Shown: positions 8,721 to 20,407, numbered from the stretch's first letter. The stretch is 64,000 bases of DNA from Pseudofulvimonas gallinarii (GCF_004343305.1 NZ_SMAF01000014.1:1-64000); one strand, 5' to 3'. Notes: generated by a model from the sequence alone, not told the origin. A program made the numbers and translations.

Positions 8721-9782
8721 TCAGTCGCCTTCGTCGCCGATGATGAAAACCGGATCGAAATCGTCGGCGAACAAGGTGTCCAGCTCGTAGGCACCGATGT
8801 CGATGTTCGGGCCGGCGATACGGATGCCGCCGTCGTAGGAGTACTGCGGCAGCCCGAGGAAGGCCTCGTTGAAGCCGGCGTCGATCAGCGGCGAGGCGCG
8901 TTGCAGGCGCAGGATGCCGGCGCTGACGAACATCGGATCGACCGCGATATTGCCGCTGCTGGCAACCGGCACGCCACGCAGGTCGTCGAGATTGTTGTGC
9001 CGCAGCGCCGCCCGGTTGTCCGGAACATGCAGGTCATGGCCTTCGTTGTCCCAGAGGATGTTGTTGGCGACCTCCCACTGGCAATTGCCGCCAAGGCTGA
9101 CGCCACCGGTGACGGTCGCCTGGCCGAAGGCTGCGGTGTTGCGCACGACGGTGTTGTTGCTGAAAGCGCCGAGCCCGCCGAAACAGGTCAACGCCGCCGC
9201 GCCGCCGCTGACACCGGCGTGGTTGTCGGTAAAGACATTGCCCAACACGCGGATCTCATCGGCGTTGAGGTACAAGCCGCCACCGATGTAGTCGTCCGGA
9301 TCGCTGTTGGTGTTGTCGTGGAAGCGGCAGCGTTCTATCTCCACCTCCACGGTGGCGCTGCCACTGCCCGACACTGACAGGCCGCCGAACTCATTGCCGA
9401 CGCCGCGGACAAAGGAAAGCTGGGTGATGCGGACGGTGCGATGCGCGTTCGGGGTGCCACCGATGCGCAGGGCCGTCCGCTGATACTGGCCGTCGATGGT
9501 GCTGCGGGCGCTGCGCGACCGGAACATGCAGCCGCTCGACCAGCCGCCGGACAGCTCCAGCCCGCCACCGGTGATGCTGGCAGTGAAGCCTTCCGGCAAC
9601 CCGGAGGTGTAGGTGCCGGCTTGCAGGCGGATGACATCGGCCTCGCTGTTGAGGCTGCTGGCAAGCAGCGCCTGGTACAGCTCGCCGCTGGTGCCGACGC
9701 ACCAGGTCGCGGCATCGGCGCTGCCGCAGGTCAGCCCGGCCATCACCAGCCCGGCAACAGCAGTCAATCGAGGCAGGATCAT
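8721..9782 (-). CDS. Secreted right-handed beta-helix protein (choice-of-anchor Q type) with LFADDFDP tail
   Basis: A 353-residue protein with a signal peptide (MILPRLTAVAGLVMAGLTCGSADA). It then shows beta-helix rungs rich in N-N-x-V and G-G-x-x-L patterns, such as FSNNTVVRN and VANNILWDN. The closing segment A-S-P-L-I-D-A-G-F ... G-P-N-I-D-I-G-A-Y-E is the hallmark of 'choice-of-anchor Q' domains that end many secreted parallel beta-helix proteins. LFADDFDP (8751-8774) follows, with nine more residues. The start ATG at 9780-9782 has GGAG eight bases upstream and begins the signal peptide. Likely extracellular or surface-located; no enzymatic residues such as those of pectate lyases could be assigned. 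Confidence 0.75.
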   Translation of the reverse strand: MILPRLTAVAGLVMAGLTCGSADAATWCVGTSGELYQALLASSLNSEADVIRLQAGTYTSGLPEGFTASITGGGLELSGGWSSGCMFRSRSARSTIDGQYQRTALRIGGTPNAHRTVRITQLSFVRGVGNEFGGLSVSGSGSATVEVEIERCRFHDNTNSDPDDYIGGGLYLNADEIRVLGNVFTDNHAGVSGGAAALTCFGGLGAFSNNTVVRNTAAFGQATVTGGVSLGGNCQWEVANNILWDNEGHDLHVPDNRAALRHNNLDDLRGVPVASSGNIAVDPMFVSAGILRLQRASPLIDAGFNEAFLGLPQYSYDGGIRIAGPNIDIGAYELDTLFADDFDPVFIIGDEGD

Positions 9783-10006
9783 GAAAGGACTCCAGTCGGC
9801 AGGTGCACACCGTGCCGCCCGGACCGAATGGCCCGGCAAGCGACACCGATGTTCTGAACCACGGACGTTGCAGGCGCCAGGGGCCACGCGGGATCATGAC
9901 CGCAGCTGTGCTGCGCGCTTTGCCAGGCGGTCTTCGGATTACGCCACAGGCGGCATTGAAGCGCGTCGATGTGCCGATCCGCTGGCATCGGGCATCATGG
10001 ACGTGC

Positions 10007-10594
10007 ATGAGCGAAACACTCTCCCAGATCGCCGAGCACACCCTCGAAGTCAATCGCAGCCGGTTCGTCGCCCTGGCGATGCCGGTTCGCGACGTCGATC
10101 ATGCGGTTGAGGTATTGCACGCGCAGCGCATTGCCGATGCCCACCACAACGCCTGGGCGTACCGCATCGGCAACGACTACCGCTTCAACGACGACGGCGA
10201 AGTCGGCGGCACCGCCGGCAAACCGATCCTCGCCGCCATCGATGGCCAGGGACTGGATCGCGTCGCCGTGCGTGTGGCGCGCTGGTTCGGTGGCATCAAG
10301 CTGGGTACCGGCGGCCTGGCGCGCGCCTACGGCGGTTGCGCCAGCGAGTGCCTGCGCCGTGCCGCGCGACAAGCCATCGTCGAGCAGGCAGCGTTGTCGT
10401 TCGTCATCGACTTCGCGCTGGAGCAGGCGGCGCGCGCTGCGTTGGCCACACATGGTGGCCAGGTACTCGGCCACGATTACGGCGCCAACGGCCTGCACCT
10501 GCGCATCCAGCTTCCGGCCAGCCACGAAGGGGCGCTGCGCAGCGCGCTCACCGACCTCAGCCGCGGGCGCATCGTTTTCGCCGAATCTGCTTGA
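10007..10594 (+). CDS. yigZ: YigZ/IMPACT family protein
   Basis: A 195-residue protein matching the UPF0029/IMPACT N-terminal domain. It shows E-V-N-R-S-R-F at the start, H-H-N-A-W-A-Y-R-I-G, N-D-D-G-E-V-G-G-T-A-G-K-P-I and V-R-W-F-G-G-I-K-L-G-T-G-G-L-A-R-A-Y. A DUF1949-like ferredoxin-fold C-terminus follows. Length and order match E. coli YigZ (about 204 residues). The eukaryotic homologue IMPACT competes with GCN2 for GCN1; in bacteria the role is not settled. The ATG at 10007 is used because the family begins close to this residue and the upstream frame is not protein-like. Downstream lies debris of two unrelated genes. Confidence 0.88.
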   Translation: MSETLSQIAEHTLEVNRSRFVALAMPVRDVDHAVEVLHAQRIADAHHNAWAYRIGNDYRFNDDGEVGGTAGKPILAAIDGQGLDRVAVRVARWFGGIKLGTGGLARAYGGCASECLRRAARQAIVEQAALSFVIDFALEQAARAALATHGGQVLGHDYGANGLHLRIQLPASHEGALRSALTDLSRGRIVFAESA

Positions 10595-10614
10595 TCAACC
10601 CGGCAACACTCGCG

Positions 10615-10824
10615 CCGAGATGACTTCGCTGTGAGACGCGCGGGCGCACCGATCCGCGCGGCGGCGGTTGGGGTGATCGTGTTCCAACTACCGCCGATGT
10701 CGATGTAGAACCGGACGACTTCCCCTGCGGTCTCGGGCACAAGGTACACGCCGTCGTAGAGAGATTCGGTCGGCGGAACGAGTGTCGCCGCCAGCAGCAG
10801 TTCGATCTGGAACGACCGGGGCAT
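10615..10824 (-). pseudogene. Fragment of a retropepsin-like aspartyl protease
   Basis: On the minus strand, an ATG at 10822-10824 opens a frame that looks protein-like for about 70 residues, including V-V-R-F-Y-I-D-I-G-G-S-W-N-T-I-T-P and A-A-A-R-I-G. This resembles the active-site flap of bacterial retropepsin-type aspartic proteases, where (L/I)-D-T-G-(A/G)-x is usual; here it reads D-I-G. After about residue 70 the frame loses protein character and runs into the 3' end of the oppositely oriented yigZ. I read it as a truncated N-terminal remnant. The similarity is from memory and weak, so the family call is tentative. Confidence 0.35.
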
Positions 10825-10854
10825 GGTGTACTGCTGGACCGCGCCAACGCCTGC

Positions 10855-11130
10855 ATGGTCAACCTGCCCGACCCGGCCCGCTATGGCCTGCACAAGTTGC
10901 TGGTGGCGGCCGAGCGCGGGCCGCGGCATGTCAAATACCATAAGGACGTGTTGCAGGCGCTGGCGCTGATCGAATGGCACCTGGAGCGTGCGCCCGAGCT
11001 GCTCGCGCAAGCCTGGACGGATCTGGCCTCGCGCGGAACGGGTTGGGAAAAGCGCGCGCGCGCTTCGCTGAAAGCGGCACCGACGACCCTGCGCGATATC
11101 GTCTCGCAATTCGAGGCGATGGCGGGCTGA
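10855..11130 (+). CDS. C-terminal fragment resembling a GSU2403-type nucleotidyltransferase
   Basis: A 91-residue frame containing L-P-D-P-A-R-Y-G-L-H-K-L-L-V-A, V-K-Y-H-K-D-V-L-Q-A-L-A-L-I and a helical tail. This pattern, a Pro-x-Arg-(F/Y)-x-L-H-K-L segment followed by a helical hairpin, is typical of the C-terminal half of minimal nucleotidyltransferase-fold proteins. The N-terminal G-S-x-D-x-D active site is missing. The frame stays open upstream to 10624, but that part looks scrambled and overlaps the oppositely oriented protease fragment. The piece is therefore probably a decayed remnant; if expressed, translation would start at the ATG at 10855. The function, if any, is unknown. Confidence 0.5.
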   Translation: MVNLPDPARYGLHKLLVAAERGPRHVKYHKDVLQALALIEWHLERAPELLAQAWTDLASRGTGWEKRARASLKAAPTTLRDIVSQFEAMAG

Positions 11131-11188
11131 AACGCCCCGGGCCGCGCGTGGCAGCCCGGGGCGGTGGCGGCGAACGAAGCCGCCGCGA

Positions 11189-12400
11189 TTACTTCAGGCG
11201 GGCGGCGGCGCGCAGCGCCTCGGCCTTGTCGGTCTGCTCCCACGAGAACGCGGTGGCGGTGACCGGCTTGCCATTGGCATCGGTGTAGGTGACCGCTTCC
11301 GGCTTGCGGCCGAAGTGGCCGTAGCTGGCGGTGCGCTGGTAGATCGGGTGCACCAGGTCGAGCATCTTGATGATGCCGTACGGACGCAGGTCGAAATGCT
11401 TGCGGATCAGCTTCTCGATCCGGTCGTCGCTGATCCGGCCGGTGCCGAAGGTGGTGACCGAGATCGAGGTCGGCTCGGCGACGCCGATGGCATAGCTCAC
11501 CTGCACTTCGCAGCGATCCGCCAGGCCGGCGGCGACCACGTTCTTGGCGACATAGCGCGCGGCATAGGCGGCGCTGCGGTCGACCTTGGACGGATCCTTG
11601 CCGGAGAACGCACCACCACCATGGCGGGCCCAGCCGCCGTAGGTGTCGACGATGATCTTGCGGCCGGTCAGGCCGCAGTCGCCCACCGGGCCACCGATGA
11701 CGAACTTGCCGGTCGGATTGATGTGGAACTTGGTGCCCTTGTGCAGCCACTTCGCGGGCAGCACCGGCTTGAGGATGTACTCGCGCACGGCCTCGACCAG
11801 ATCCTTCTGCTTGATGCCCGGATCATGCTGCGTCGACAGTACCACCGCGTCGATGGCGACGGCCTTGCCATCCTCGTAACGCAGGGTGACCTGCGACTTG
11901 GCGTCCGGACGCAGCCACGGCAGCGGCGAGTTCTTCTTCTTGCGGACCTTCGCCTGCTGCTCGACCAGACGGTGCGACAGGTGGATCGCCGCCGGCATGT
12001 AGCTGTCGGTTTCGTTGGTCGCATAACCGAACATCAGGCCCTGGTCACCCGCGCCCTGTTCTTCCGGCTTCTTGCGGTCGACGCCCTGGTTGATGTCCGG
12101 CGACTGCTTGCCGATCAGGTTGAGCACGCCGCAGGTGGCGCCGTCGAAGCCGACGTCGGAGCTGTCATAGCCGATGTCGAGGATGACCTTGCGGGTCAGC
12201 GCTTCCAGGTCGATCCAGGCGCTGGTGGTGATCTCGCCGGCAACGATGGCGACACCGGTCTTCACCATGGTTTCGCACGCCACGCGCGCACGCTGGTCCT
12301 GCGCCAGGATGGCGTCGAGCACGGCATCGGAAATCTGGTCGGCAACCTTGTCCGGATGACCTTCGGACACCGATTCGGAGGTGAAGAGGGTGCTGCTCAT
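11189..12400 (-). CDS. metK: S-adenosylmethionine synthase
   Basis: A 403-residue cytoplasmic enzyme that makes S-adenosylmethionine from ATP and methionine. It has the N-terminal [19 protein letters not shown] segment (ATP binding and the catalytic His), the [12 protein letters not shown] signature and the [20 protein letters not shown]-loop-like signature. A long insert around residues 160-180 ([13 protein letters not shown]) is usual for Xanthomonadales enzymes. The start at 12398-12400 is fixed by the conserved [11 protein letters not shown] beginning; the longer frame upstream is not conserved-looking. It is transcribed divergently from the secreted protease gene and ends 58 bases from the nucleotidyltransferase fragment. 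Confidence 0.98.
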   Translation of the reverse strand: MSSTLFTSESVSEGHPDKVADQISDAVLDAILAQDQRARVACETMVKTGVAIVAGEITTSAWIDLEALTRKVILDIGYDSSDVGFDGATCGVLNLIGKQSPDINQGVDRKKPEEQGAGDQGLMFGYATNETDSYMPAAIHLSHRLVEQQAKVRKKKNSPLPWLRPDAKSQVTLRYEDGKAVAIDAVVLSTQHDPGIKQKDLVEAVREYILKPVLPAKWLHKGTKFHINPTGKFVIGGPVGDCGLTGRKIIVDTYGGWARHGGGAFSGKDPSKVDRSAAYAARYVAKNVVAAGLADRCEVQVSYAIGVAEPTSISVTTFGTGRISDDRIEKLIRKHFDLRPYGIIKMLDLVHPIYQRTASYGHFGRKPEAVTYTDANGKPVTATAFSWEQTDKAEALRAAARLK

Positions 12401-12738
12401 GGCGGCGATATATCCCTTGTTTCGGATGAAGAGATCAAGCGAGCGCGAAATGATAGCGCCCGCCGCCCCGGATTGCATCTGCCGGCCCCGTGGCGTCGCC
12501 GGCCGTTCAGCCGGCCCGCCCCCGATGTCGGCTTTGCGACGTTCGGCACGCATTGCCCTCCAGTCGCCATGCGCGTTTGACGACGACGGGTCCGACGTGT
12601 TGTTTCAGGACCCCATCGTCCAGTTCGGGCGACAAAGTGACCCCTACACTTGACCGCCTGGCCAACGCGCAACGCGCTTTTTTCACATCCGTTCGCTGCG
12701 GCCAGGCTCCTACCGCACACGATGGAGGTTTACCGGCA
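12401..12738. other. Divergent intergenic region between metK and the secreted protease
   Basis: This 338-bp stretch should hold both promoters. On the minus strand TATCAT (complement of 12449-12454) could serve as a metK -10 element, with no clear -35. Towards the protease gene the only firm signal is the ribosome binding site GGAGG at 12724-12728, 10 bases before the ATG. I see no SAM or SAH riboswitch core and no small gene. Confidence 0.35.
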
Positions 12739-15063
12739 ATGTTGTTCCGCACGCTCCTTGCCGCCGGCTTGATGTCGGCACTTCCGGTGTCCTGGGCGGA
12801 CACTCCTGCGCTGCCCAGCGCCTACCTCAAGTCCGACCTGCAGGTCGCCCAGCTGACGATTCCGAAATCCGATGTGCGCCGTCTCGTCGAGGAAGACAGC
12901 AAGGCGATCGGCCAGCCGCTGCGCATCGGTGACGTCCAGCGCGTCGACCAGGCCCTGCTGAATGGCGGCGCTGCCCGTCGCGGCGCGTGGACCGAAGTCG
13001 ATGGACGCAGCGTATGGGCCCTGGACATCGCCTCCGAGGACGCCGTGTCGCTGGACCTGCACTTCTCGCGCTTCCAGCTTCCCGAAGGCGCCGAGCTGTA
13101 TCTGTCCAACGCCGACCGCAGCTACGTGCTCGGTCCGATCCGCGGCAGTGACGCGCTCGCCGACGGCCAGTACTACACCGCGCTGGTCCCGGGCGAGCGC
13201 CTGCGCCTGGAAGTGGTGGCCGACAGCGCGCAGCGTGACGGCATCAACCTGCACCTTGCCGGCGTGACCTACGGGTACCGCGGCCTGTTCGGCCTGCAGG
13301 ACCACCCGGACACCATCACCTCCGGTGCCTGCAACATCGACGTCGCCTGCCCGCTCGGCGATACCTGGGGCGACCAGATCGACGGCGTCGGCCAGTACAT
13401 CTTCACGCGCCCGAACGGCAACTATGTCTGCACCGGCACGCTGGTCGCCAACACGGCGGGCACGCCGGTGCCCTATTTCCTGACCGCCAACCACTGCGTC
13501 AGCACCGAAGAGGTCGCGCAGACGATGCGCGTCTACTGGAACTACCAGTCGGCGACCTGCCGCACGCCGGGCTCCGGCGCCAGCGGCTCGTCGCTGCCGC
13601 GACCGGCGACGTTCTCGAACGGCGCCACGCTGCGCATGACCTACTCGAGCAACGACACCAGCCTGGTGGAACTCAATGCGCCGGTGCCGCCGTCGGAAGA
13701 TCCGTTCTTCGTCGGCTGGGATCGCCGCAACCTGGCGACGCCGGGCAATCCGCAGGTCACCGGCGCGGTCACCATCCATCATCCGGCCGGTCACGAAAAG
13801 CGGATCTCCAAGGATGACGATTCGCTCTCCGTCACCTCGTACCTGAGTGACGCCGCGTCCGCCTCCGGTTCGCACTACCGCATCGGCAACTGGGAGCACG
13901 GCACCACCGAGGGCGGCTCGTCCGGTTCGGCGCTGTTCGCGCCGTCGGGCCATCTGATCGGCACCCTGCATGGCGGCTACGCGTCCTGTTCCAGCAACAC
14001 GCAGGACTGGTATGGCCGCATCTACCAGAGCTGGAACGGCGGCGGCTCCAACGCCACGCGGCTGAGCAACTGGCTCGATCCGGCCGGCACCGCGCCGGAA
14101 GTGTTCGACGGCTACCGTGGCACGCCGCTGGACGACGCCGACATCGCCGTCACGCTGTCCGCGACGCCGGATCCGGTCGATATCGGCGAACAGCTGTCGA
14201 TCGTGTCGAATGTCAGCAACAGCGGTCCGGGTGCCGCCAGCAACGTATCGGTCTCGGTGTCGCTGCCGGACGGCCTGGCCTTCGCCAGCGCAACCGGCAC
14301 CGGCTGGAGCTGCTCGCCGTCCGGCGACTTCGTCAACTGCGCCTACGCGAATCCGCTCAACAACGGCGCCGCGTCGGCGGTCACGGTGCTGGCGAACGTG
14401 GTGGCCACGGAAACCGGCCCGGTGACAGTGTCGGTCGAGGCCTCGGCCGCCAATCCGGATCCGAACGGCAGCAACAACTCCGATTCGGTGGAGGTCGAGA
14501 TCACCGGCGAACCGCCGCGTCCGGATGCCATCTTCTGCAGCGGTTTCGAAGACGGTGAAGACGGCAGCTGCGGCGCCGCGGTCGACCCGGACATCGTCGA
14601 CAGCGGCGTGGTGAACCACACGGTCACTTCAGCGGTGGGCATCACCGGCTTCTCGATCAACTGGTTCACCGGCGCCACCTGCAATTGCGATACCGAAACC
14701 GGTTACGACATCAACCCCTACAGCCAGGCGGGCAACCTGCTCTCTTTCTGGTTCTATCCCAATGACGACACCCTGGATCGCGCCGGCATGGTCGTAGGCG
14801 GCAAGTACGCGGCCCTGCCTTCCGGCACGGTCATCGGGCCGGCGGCCACGTTCGACGCGGTGGACGGAAACTCGATGTCGGTCTACATGGCCGACTGGCG
14901 TGCCGGCACCCATGGCTATCTGGGCTTCCGCTTCCGCAACCCGGTCACCAACCAGATCAACTATGGCTACGCCGAGCTCGACACCACGTCCGGTGGCGGC
15001 TTCCCGATGACCATCGTCCGGTACTGGTACAACTCGGCGGGCAATCCGATCACGATTCCCTAG
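12739..15063 (+). CDS. Secreted lysyl-endopeptidase-like serine protease with DUF11 and C-terminal beta domain
   Basis: A 774-residue exoenzyme. Its signal peptide (1-20) is followed by an N-terminal propeptide-like region (20-195). The S1-type catalytic domain (about 195-455) has F-L-T-A-N-H252-C-V, N-D306-T-S-L-V and the nucleophile loop [10 protein letters not shown] (388-397), as in Achromobacter/Lysobacter lysyl endopeptidase. A DUF11/CARDB-like domain spans about 470-590. IFCSGFED (14530-14553) comes next, then a further ~165-residue beta domain ending [17 protein letters not shown], like the closing domain of PEP-CTERM-associated proteins. The tail motif, normally terminal, is internal here. 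The ATG at 12739 has GGAGG 10 bases upstream. A UUCG-loop terminator follows the stop. Confidence 0.88.
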   Translation: MLFRTLLAAGLMSALPVSWADTPALPSAYLKSDLQVAQLTIPKSDVRRLVEEDSKAIGQPLRIGDVQRVDQALLNGGAARRGAWTEVDGRSVWALDIASEDAVSLDLHFSRFQLPEGAELYLSNADRSYVLGPIRGSDALADGQYYTALVPGERLRLEVVADSAQRDGINLHLAGVTYGYRGLFGLQDHPDTITSGACNIDVACPLGDTWGDQIDGVGQYIFTRPNGNYVCTGTLVANTAGTPVPYFLTANHCVSTEEVAQTMRVYWNYQSATCRTPGSGASGSSLPRPATFSNGATLRMTYSSNDTSLVELNAPVPPSEDPFFVGWDRRNLATPGNPQVTGAVTIHHPAGHEKRISKDDDSLSVTSYLSDAASASGSHYRIGNWEHGTTEGGSSGSALFAPSGHLIGTLHGGYASCSSNTQDWYGRIYQSWNGGGSNATRLSNWLDPAGTAPEVFDGYRGTPLDDADIAVTLSATPDPVDIGEQLSIVSNVSNSGPGAASNVSVSVSLPDGLAFASATGTGWSCSPSGDFVNCAYANPLNNGAASAVTVLANVVATETGPVTVSVEASAANPDPNGSNNSDSVEVEITGEPPRPDAIFCSGFEDGEDGSCGAAVDPDIVDSGVVNHTVTSAVGITGFSINWFTGATCNCDTETGYDINPYSQAGNLLSFWFYPNDDTLDRAGMVVGGKYAALPSGTVIGPAATFDAVDGNSMSVYMADWRAGTHGYLGFRFRNPVTNQINYGYAELDTTSGGGFPMTIVRYWYNSAGNPITIP

Positions 15064-15081
15064 ATCACTGTCCGCAACCAC

Positions 15082-15109
15082 GACAAGGCCTCCTTCGGGA
15101 GGCCTTGTC
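15082..15109 (+). terminator. Hairpin terminator with a TTCG tetraloop
   Basis: GACAAGGCCTCC (82-93 of 15000), loop TTCG, GGAGGCCTTGTC (98-109) form a perfect 12-bp stem capped by the very stable UUCG loop. It lies 18 bases after the stop of the secreted protease. Only a short ATTT follows, so the U-tract is weak, but position and stability favour a transcription terminator or 3' stabiliser. Confidence 0.75.
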
Positions 15110-15359
15110 ATTTCCGGCGCACACATTCGTGCACGGTCGCGCGTCGGGGCGACGCAGCGGTGGCGCGCAGCGAACCGCCTTGGGCGTCGACGCGAGGCGT
15201 GCCCGCGCGCCGGCATCGCTGGCACCCCGCCATCCGTCGGGGTATATCCGCACCCGGAAGATCGCCCGGCGTTGCGCAAGGCGGCCGGCATCGGCGCCCG
15301 TTGCCCGCGCGGCATTGCGCGGGGTTACCATTACGCCATCGCCTTGGAGAGTGCAGGCC

Positions 15360-15953
15360 ATGTCCCAGCCCGATTCACCCGTCACCCGCGAACAGGCCGA
15401 AGACGCCGTCCGCACGCTGCTGCGCTGGGCCGGCGATGATCCGACGCGCGAAGGCCTGCTGGACACGCCCAAGCGTGTGGTGAAGGCGTATTCGGACTGG
15501 TTCAGCGGTTACAGCGAGGATGCCGAGGGTTTCCTGCGTCGCACCTTCGAGGAAGTCGAGGGCTACGACGAGATGATCATCCTGCGCGACATCGCCTTCG
15601 AGTCACACTGCGAACACCACATGGCGCCGATCATCGGCCGCGCCCACGTCGGCTACCTGCCGACCAACAAGGTGGTCGGCATCTCGAAGCTCGCGCGCGT
15701 CGTCGAGGCCTTCGCGCGCCGCTTCCAGGTACAGGAAAAGCTCACCGCGCAGATCGCCCACTGCATCGACGACGTCCTCAAGCCGCGTGGCGTCGGCGTC
15801 GTGATCGAGGCGGCGCACGAGTGCATGACCACACGCGGCGTCCACAAGCGCGGCGTCTCGATGGTCACCAGCCAGATGCTCGGCAGCTTCCGCGACGATC
15901 CCAGCACCCGCAACGAGTTCCTGGCCTTCATCGACCTGCGCGGTCGTCGCTGA
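15360..15953 (+). CDS. folE: GTP cyclohydrolase I
   Basis: A 197-residue cytoplasmic enzyme that turns GTP into 7,8-dihydroneopterin triphosphate, the first step of folate synthesis. Both family signatures are present: [20 protein letters not shown] (catalytic His/Cys and zinc ligands) and [22 protein letters not shown] later C-M-T-T-R-G-V motif supplies another zinc-ligand cysteine. The ATG at 15360 has GGAG about 12 bases upstream and gives the normal length; longer in-frame extensions are not conserved-looking. It converges with a secreted-protein gene only 8 bases away. Confidence 0.97.
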   Translation: MSQPDSPVTREQAEDAVRTLLRWAGDDPTREGLLDTPKRVVKAYSDWFSGYSEDAEGFLRRTFEEVEGYDEMIILRDIAFESHCEHHMAPIIGRAHVGYLPTNKVVGISKLARVVEAFARRFQVQEKLTAQIAHCIDDVLKPRGVGVVIEAAHECMTTRGVHKRGVSMVTSQMLGSFRDDPSTRNEFLAFIDLRGRR

Positions 15954-15961
15954 GGTCGCAT

Positions 15962-16915
15962 TCACTGCCCGAGGCTGTTGCAGTCCGAGCGTTCTCCGCC
16001 CAGTTGCTCCACCGACGGCGGCGGTCGCAGCGCGTGCTGGTAGTCGGCGAAGTACTCGCGACGGATCTGCTCCGCCCGTGCCTGCGCCCGCGCCTTGTCG
16101 GTCTCCGGCAGTTCCGGAAGCCACATGCCCCGCGCCGGGTAGCCGATGCTGCGCGCCAGCATCAGCATGGCCGTCGCCTCCACGGGATCGTCCGGAATCA
16201 GCCGGTCAAGCATGTTTTCCGCTGACGTCAAGGCACGGAACAGCACTTCGATCGCTTCGGCTTCTCCCAGTGCAAGCGCGCGATACAGCATCACGGGCGC
16301 TTCGATTTTCCATCGCACGAGGCGCTCCGGATGGCGGACAAGGTCTGGCGCCGCAAGCGGATCGAGTGCGGCATCGATCGATCCCGCGCTTTCCGCGTAC
16401 TGGAGCATCGCGCGCCTGTCCCCGAGACGCGCTGTCCCGAGGAGGATATCGTGGTAGCGCTCATAGGACTCGGCACCGATGCCTTCGCAGGCCTTGACGT
16501 CCTTGTCCATGAACTCCAGCCACGTGCGTGCGGCGGAAACCTCCATTTCCCGCAGGTCCCGCAGCATGGTGTCGCCATCATCGGGAGGCAGGCCCGCGTC
16601 GTCGGCGGCGGCGAGTTCAGCCTGCTTTTCCAGCCAACGGCAGTCCGCGAGGGCCGCCGCCAGTCGACATCCCGCCCTTGCATCGCCGGCCTGCAGGGCG
16701 GCAAGGAGTTCATCCTCGATATCGGCGAGGCGGGTGAGGCCATCCCGGCCGCCCGGGACACCGGCGCGAACCGAGGAGGGCCAGTCCGCCTGGGGGCCGG
16801 TTTCTCCGGTGGCGGCCGCGTCCGACGCGGCCCGCGCGGGCGGGCTTGCCAGTATCCCCACCGCCACTGATGCTGCCAGCGGGAGAATGATCCGTAACCA
16901 GTCCGGTCTGTTCAT
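15962..16915 (-). CDS. Secreted protein of unknown function, paralog A
   Basis: A 317-residue protein with an N-terminal signal (MNRPDWLRIILPLAASVAVG...ARA). I do not recognise a named domain. It is all-helical in character and has repeated segments such as G-D-A-R-A-G-C-R-L, Y-H-D-I-L-L-G-T-A-R-L-G-D-R-R-A-M-L-Q-Y-A-E-S-A-G-S and D-D-P-V-E-A-T-A-M-L. The A-R-x-G-D-x-x-A-M-x-x-Y pattern resembles a Sel1/TPR-like helix pair. Four conserved cysteines could form disulfides in the periplasm. The next gene is a clear paralog with the same blocks in the same order. The ATG at 16913-16915 is preferred over a TTG two codons upstream because AGGA sits 9 bases before it. Confidence 0.7.
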   Translation of the reverse strand: MNRPDWLRIILPLAASVAVGILASPPARAASDAAATGETGPQADWPSSVRAGVPGGRDGLTRLADIEDELLAALQAGDARAGCRLAAALADCRWLEKQAELAAADDAGLPPDDGDTMLRDLREMEVSAARTWLEFMDKDVKACEGIGAESYERYHDILLGTARLGDRRAMLQYAESAGSIDAALDPLAAPDLVRHPERLVRWKIEAPVMLYRALALGEAEAIEVLFRALTSAENMLDRLIPDDPVEATAMLMLARSIGYPARGMWLPELPETDKARAQARAEQIRREYFADYQHALRPPPSVEQLGGERSDCNSLGQ

Positions 16916-16965
16916 GGTCAAAGTTCCTGTTGACGTCCTCGGTGATCGTTCCGCGACTTCGCGGC

Positions 16966-17913
16966 TCAGAGTGAATCGCAGTATTCGATGCCCGGCTCAC
17001 TGATGTTCCAGTACCGGCGCCGCCCGAGTTCATCCGTGGATACCGTCGCGAAATGCAACCTGTACATCGTGTCGGCCAGTTCGATTGCCCGCGCGCGCTG
17101 CGACGCATCCAGCCCCCGTATATCCGCCGTGCCCTCCTGTATCGCGAAATCCAGGCGCTGCAGGACCAGCGCCGCGGCGGCCGGCTCGACCGGATCGTCA
17201 TCCATCAGGGCGCCGAGCAACGGTTCGCTGCTGGTCCGCGCGTCCGCCAACGTCCTCAGCGCCACCGGATCACCCATGTGCAGGGCGCGGTAGAGAAAAG
17301 GTTCGGCCAGCTGGCGCCACACCAGGAGATGCTCGGCGTCGCGCACGAAGTCATCGTCGGGGCTGCCGGCTGTCGAGGCATACGTCACCATTGCCCGCGA
17401 ATCGCCGAGTCGTGCCGCCTGCAGCAGCACGTCGTGGTACCTGCGCGGATCCGGCACACCGAAGTCTTTGCAGATCGAGCGCGTCGGACCGAGTCGCTCC
17501 TCGACGATCTGGCCTGCGATCAACAAATCCGCCTGGTCCTCCTCGCCGCCTTCTTCAAGCACCCACTCTCCATGCGCCTGCAGGAGCGTGTCGACCGTGT
17601 CGAGCGTCTCGCAGCGTCTATATTCGTGATAGAGGCGGCAGCCGGCGCGGACGTCGCCGCCAGCGAGGCGCGCCAACAGCGTTTCCTCGATCTCTCGCAA
17701 CGGGGTTCCGGCCGGTGGCAGCGGCCCGTATTCCGCGCCGGCCGGCTCGAAAGGCCCCGTCCACGCGCGGGACGGTCCCGACAGCAGGGCATCCGCGTCC
17801 GCCAGCCCGACGCCGTCCGCCCCGGGTATTTGTCGGACACCGATCCACAGCGCCGTTGCCGCGGCCGTCACCATGGCCGCTGAGAGCAGCAACACGCCCG
17901 TCCAGACTTTCAT
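16966..17913 (-). CDS. Secreted or membrane-anchored protein of unknown function, paralog B
   Basis: A 315-residue paralog of the gene downstream. It starts with a single hydrophobic segment (MKVWTGVLLLSAAMVTAAATALWIG), a signal peptide or membrane anchor. It shares G-D-V-R-A-G-C-R-L, Y-H-D-V-L-L-Q-A-A-R-L-G-D-S-R-A-M, Y-A-S-T-A-G-S, F-L-Y-R-A-L-H-M-G-D and D-D-P-V-E with its neighbour, and ends in a similar Cys-containing tail (E-Y-C-D-S-L). Both lie on the same strand 50 bases apart, so they are likely co-transcribed products of a tandem duplication. The start is the ATG at 17911-17913; the very long frame continuing upstream through recQ is antisense noise. The function is unknown. Confidence 0.68.
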   Translation of the reverse strand: MKVWTGVLLLSAAMVTAAATALWIGVRQIPGADGVGLADADALLSGPSRAWTGPFEPAGAEYGPLPPAGTPLREIEETLLARLAGGDVRAGCRLYHEYRRCETLDTVDTLLQAHGEWVLEEGGEEDQADLLIAGQIVEERLGPTRSICKDFGVPDPRRYHDVLLQAARLGDSRAMVTYASTAGSPDDDFVRDAEHLLVWRQLAEPFLYRALHMGDPVALRTLADARTSSEPLLGALMDDDPVEPAAAALVLQRLDFAIQEGTADIRGLDASQRARAIELADTMYRLHFATVSTDELGRRRYWNISEPGIEYCDSL

Positions 17914-18375
17914 GCACCCGTTTCCCTTCTGCTGGGGTGCCGCCGATGGGCGACGCTTCCCGTCCTCCGTCCACCTGTCGACGCGCGGCCGCCGGCTCGC
18001 ACCGGATGGCGATCCGCGTCGAAGGCAACCAGGCCCGACGACCCGGCGACCGCCCGCCGTCAGGTCCTGGACATGGAAATCGCAAAAAGTGGCCGGAACC
18101 TGCCAGCGGTCCCGCATGCGGCACTGGCGGCCCGGCGTCCAGCCCCGGGGGAGTCCCGGCGACACGGGCGCGCCGTCGATCACGGAGGCAGGCGATGCCG
18201 CTGGCAGAAGCGGTTCGGGCAGCCGGCAGCGTGCTCCCTGGCGCCTGCCGTCCCTGCCATCGATGCGGATCACATCCTGGCCAGGGCCGCCTCCGTCAAC
18301 ATCCATTGTGCCTGGTTGTGAACACTGCACGGTACGCGCCGGCAGTGATGCGTCGGTATTTGCTAGCCTTGCCGG
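17914..18375. other. Divergent intergenic region before recQ
   Basis: This 462-bp region separates the minus-strand secreted-protein pair from recQ. I see no convincing gene, RNA or repeat. It must contain the promoter of the pair and probably that of recQ. GAAGGGAAA just upstream of 17913 (minus strand) is a candidate ribosome binding site for paralog B. Confidence 0.3.
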
Positions 18376-20187
<1,812 letters not shown>

Positions 20188-20407
20188 CATCGCCCGCAGG
20201 GCCCCGGTCCCGGCCTCCGGTGTCCGGCGCGTCCGACACGTCCCCGTCCACCGCGACAGGCATGCGCGTGAAGGGCAGCGGGCGCATGATCCTGGCTTCG
20301 CCCATCGGACCTGCGCCACATCGGCGCGCTACAGTCGGGCAGCAGGCAGGGGACGTCAGGAACGCGGATGCCAGGGCAGCGGACAGCAGGCAGGACCCGC
20401 CTGCGTC

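Noticed and set aside
12401-12738. SAM or SAH riboswitch upstream of metK.
   Set aside because: None of the core elements of those families could be found; the leader is short and the divergent gene occupies much of the gap.
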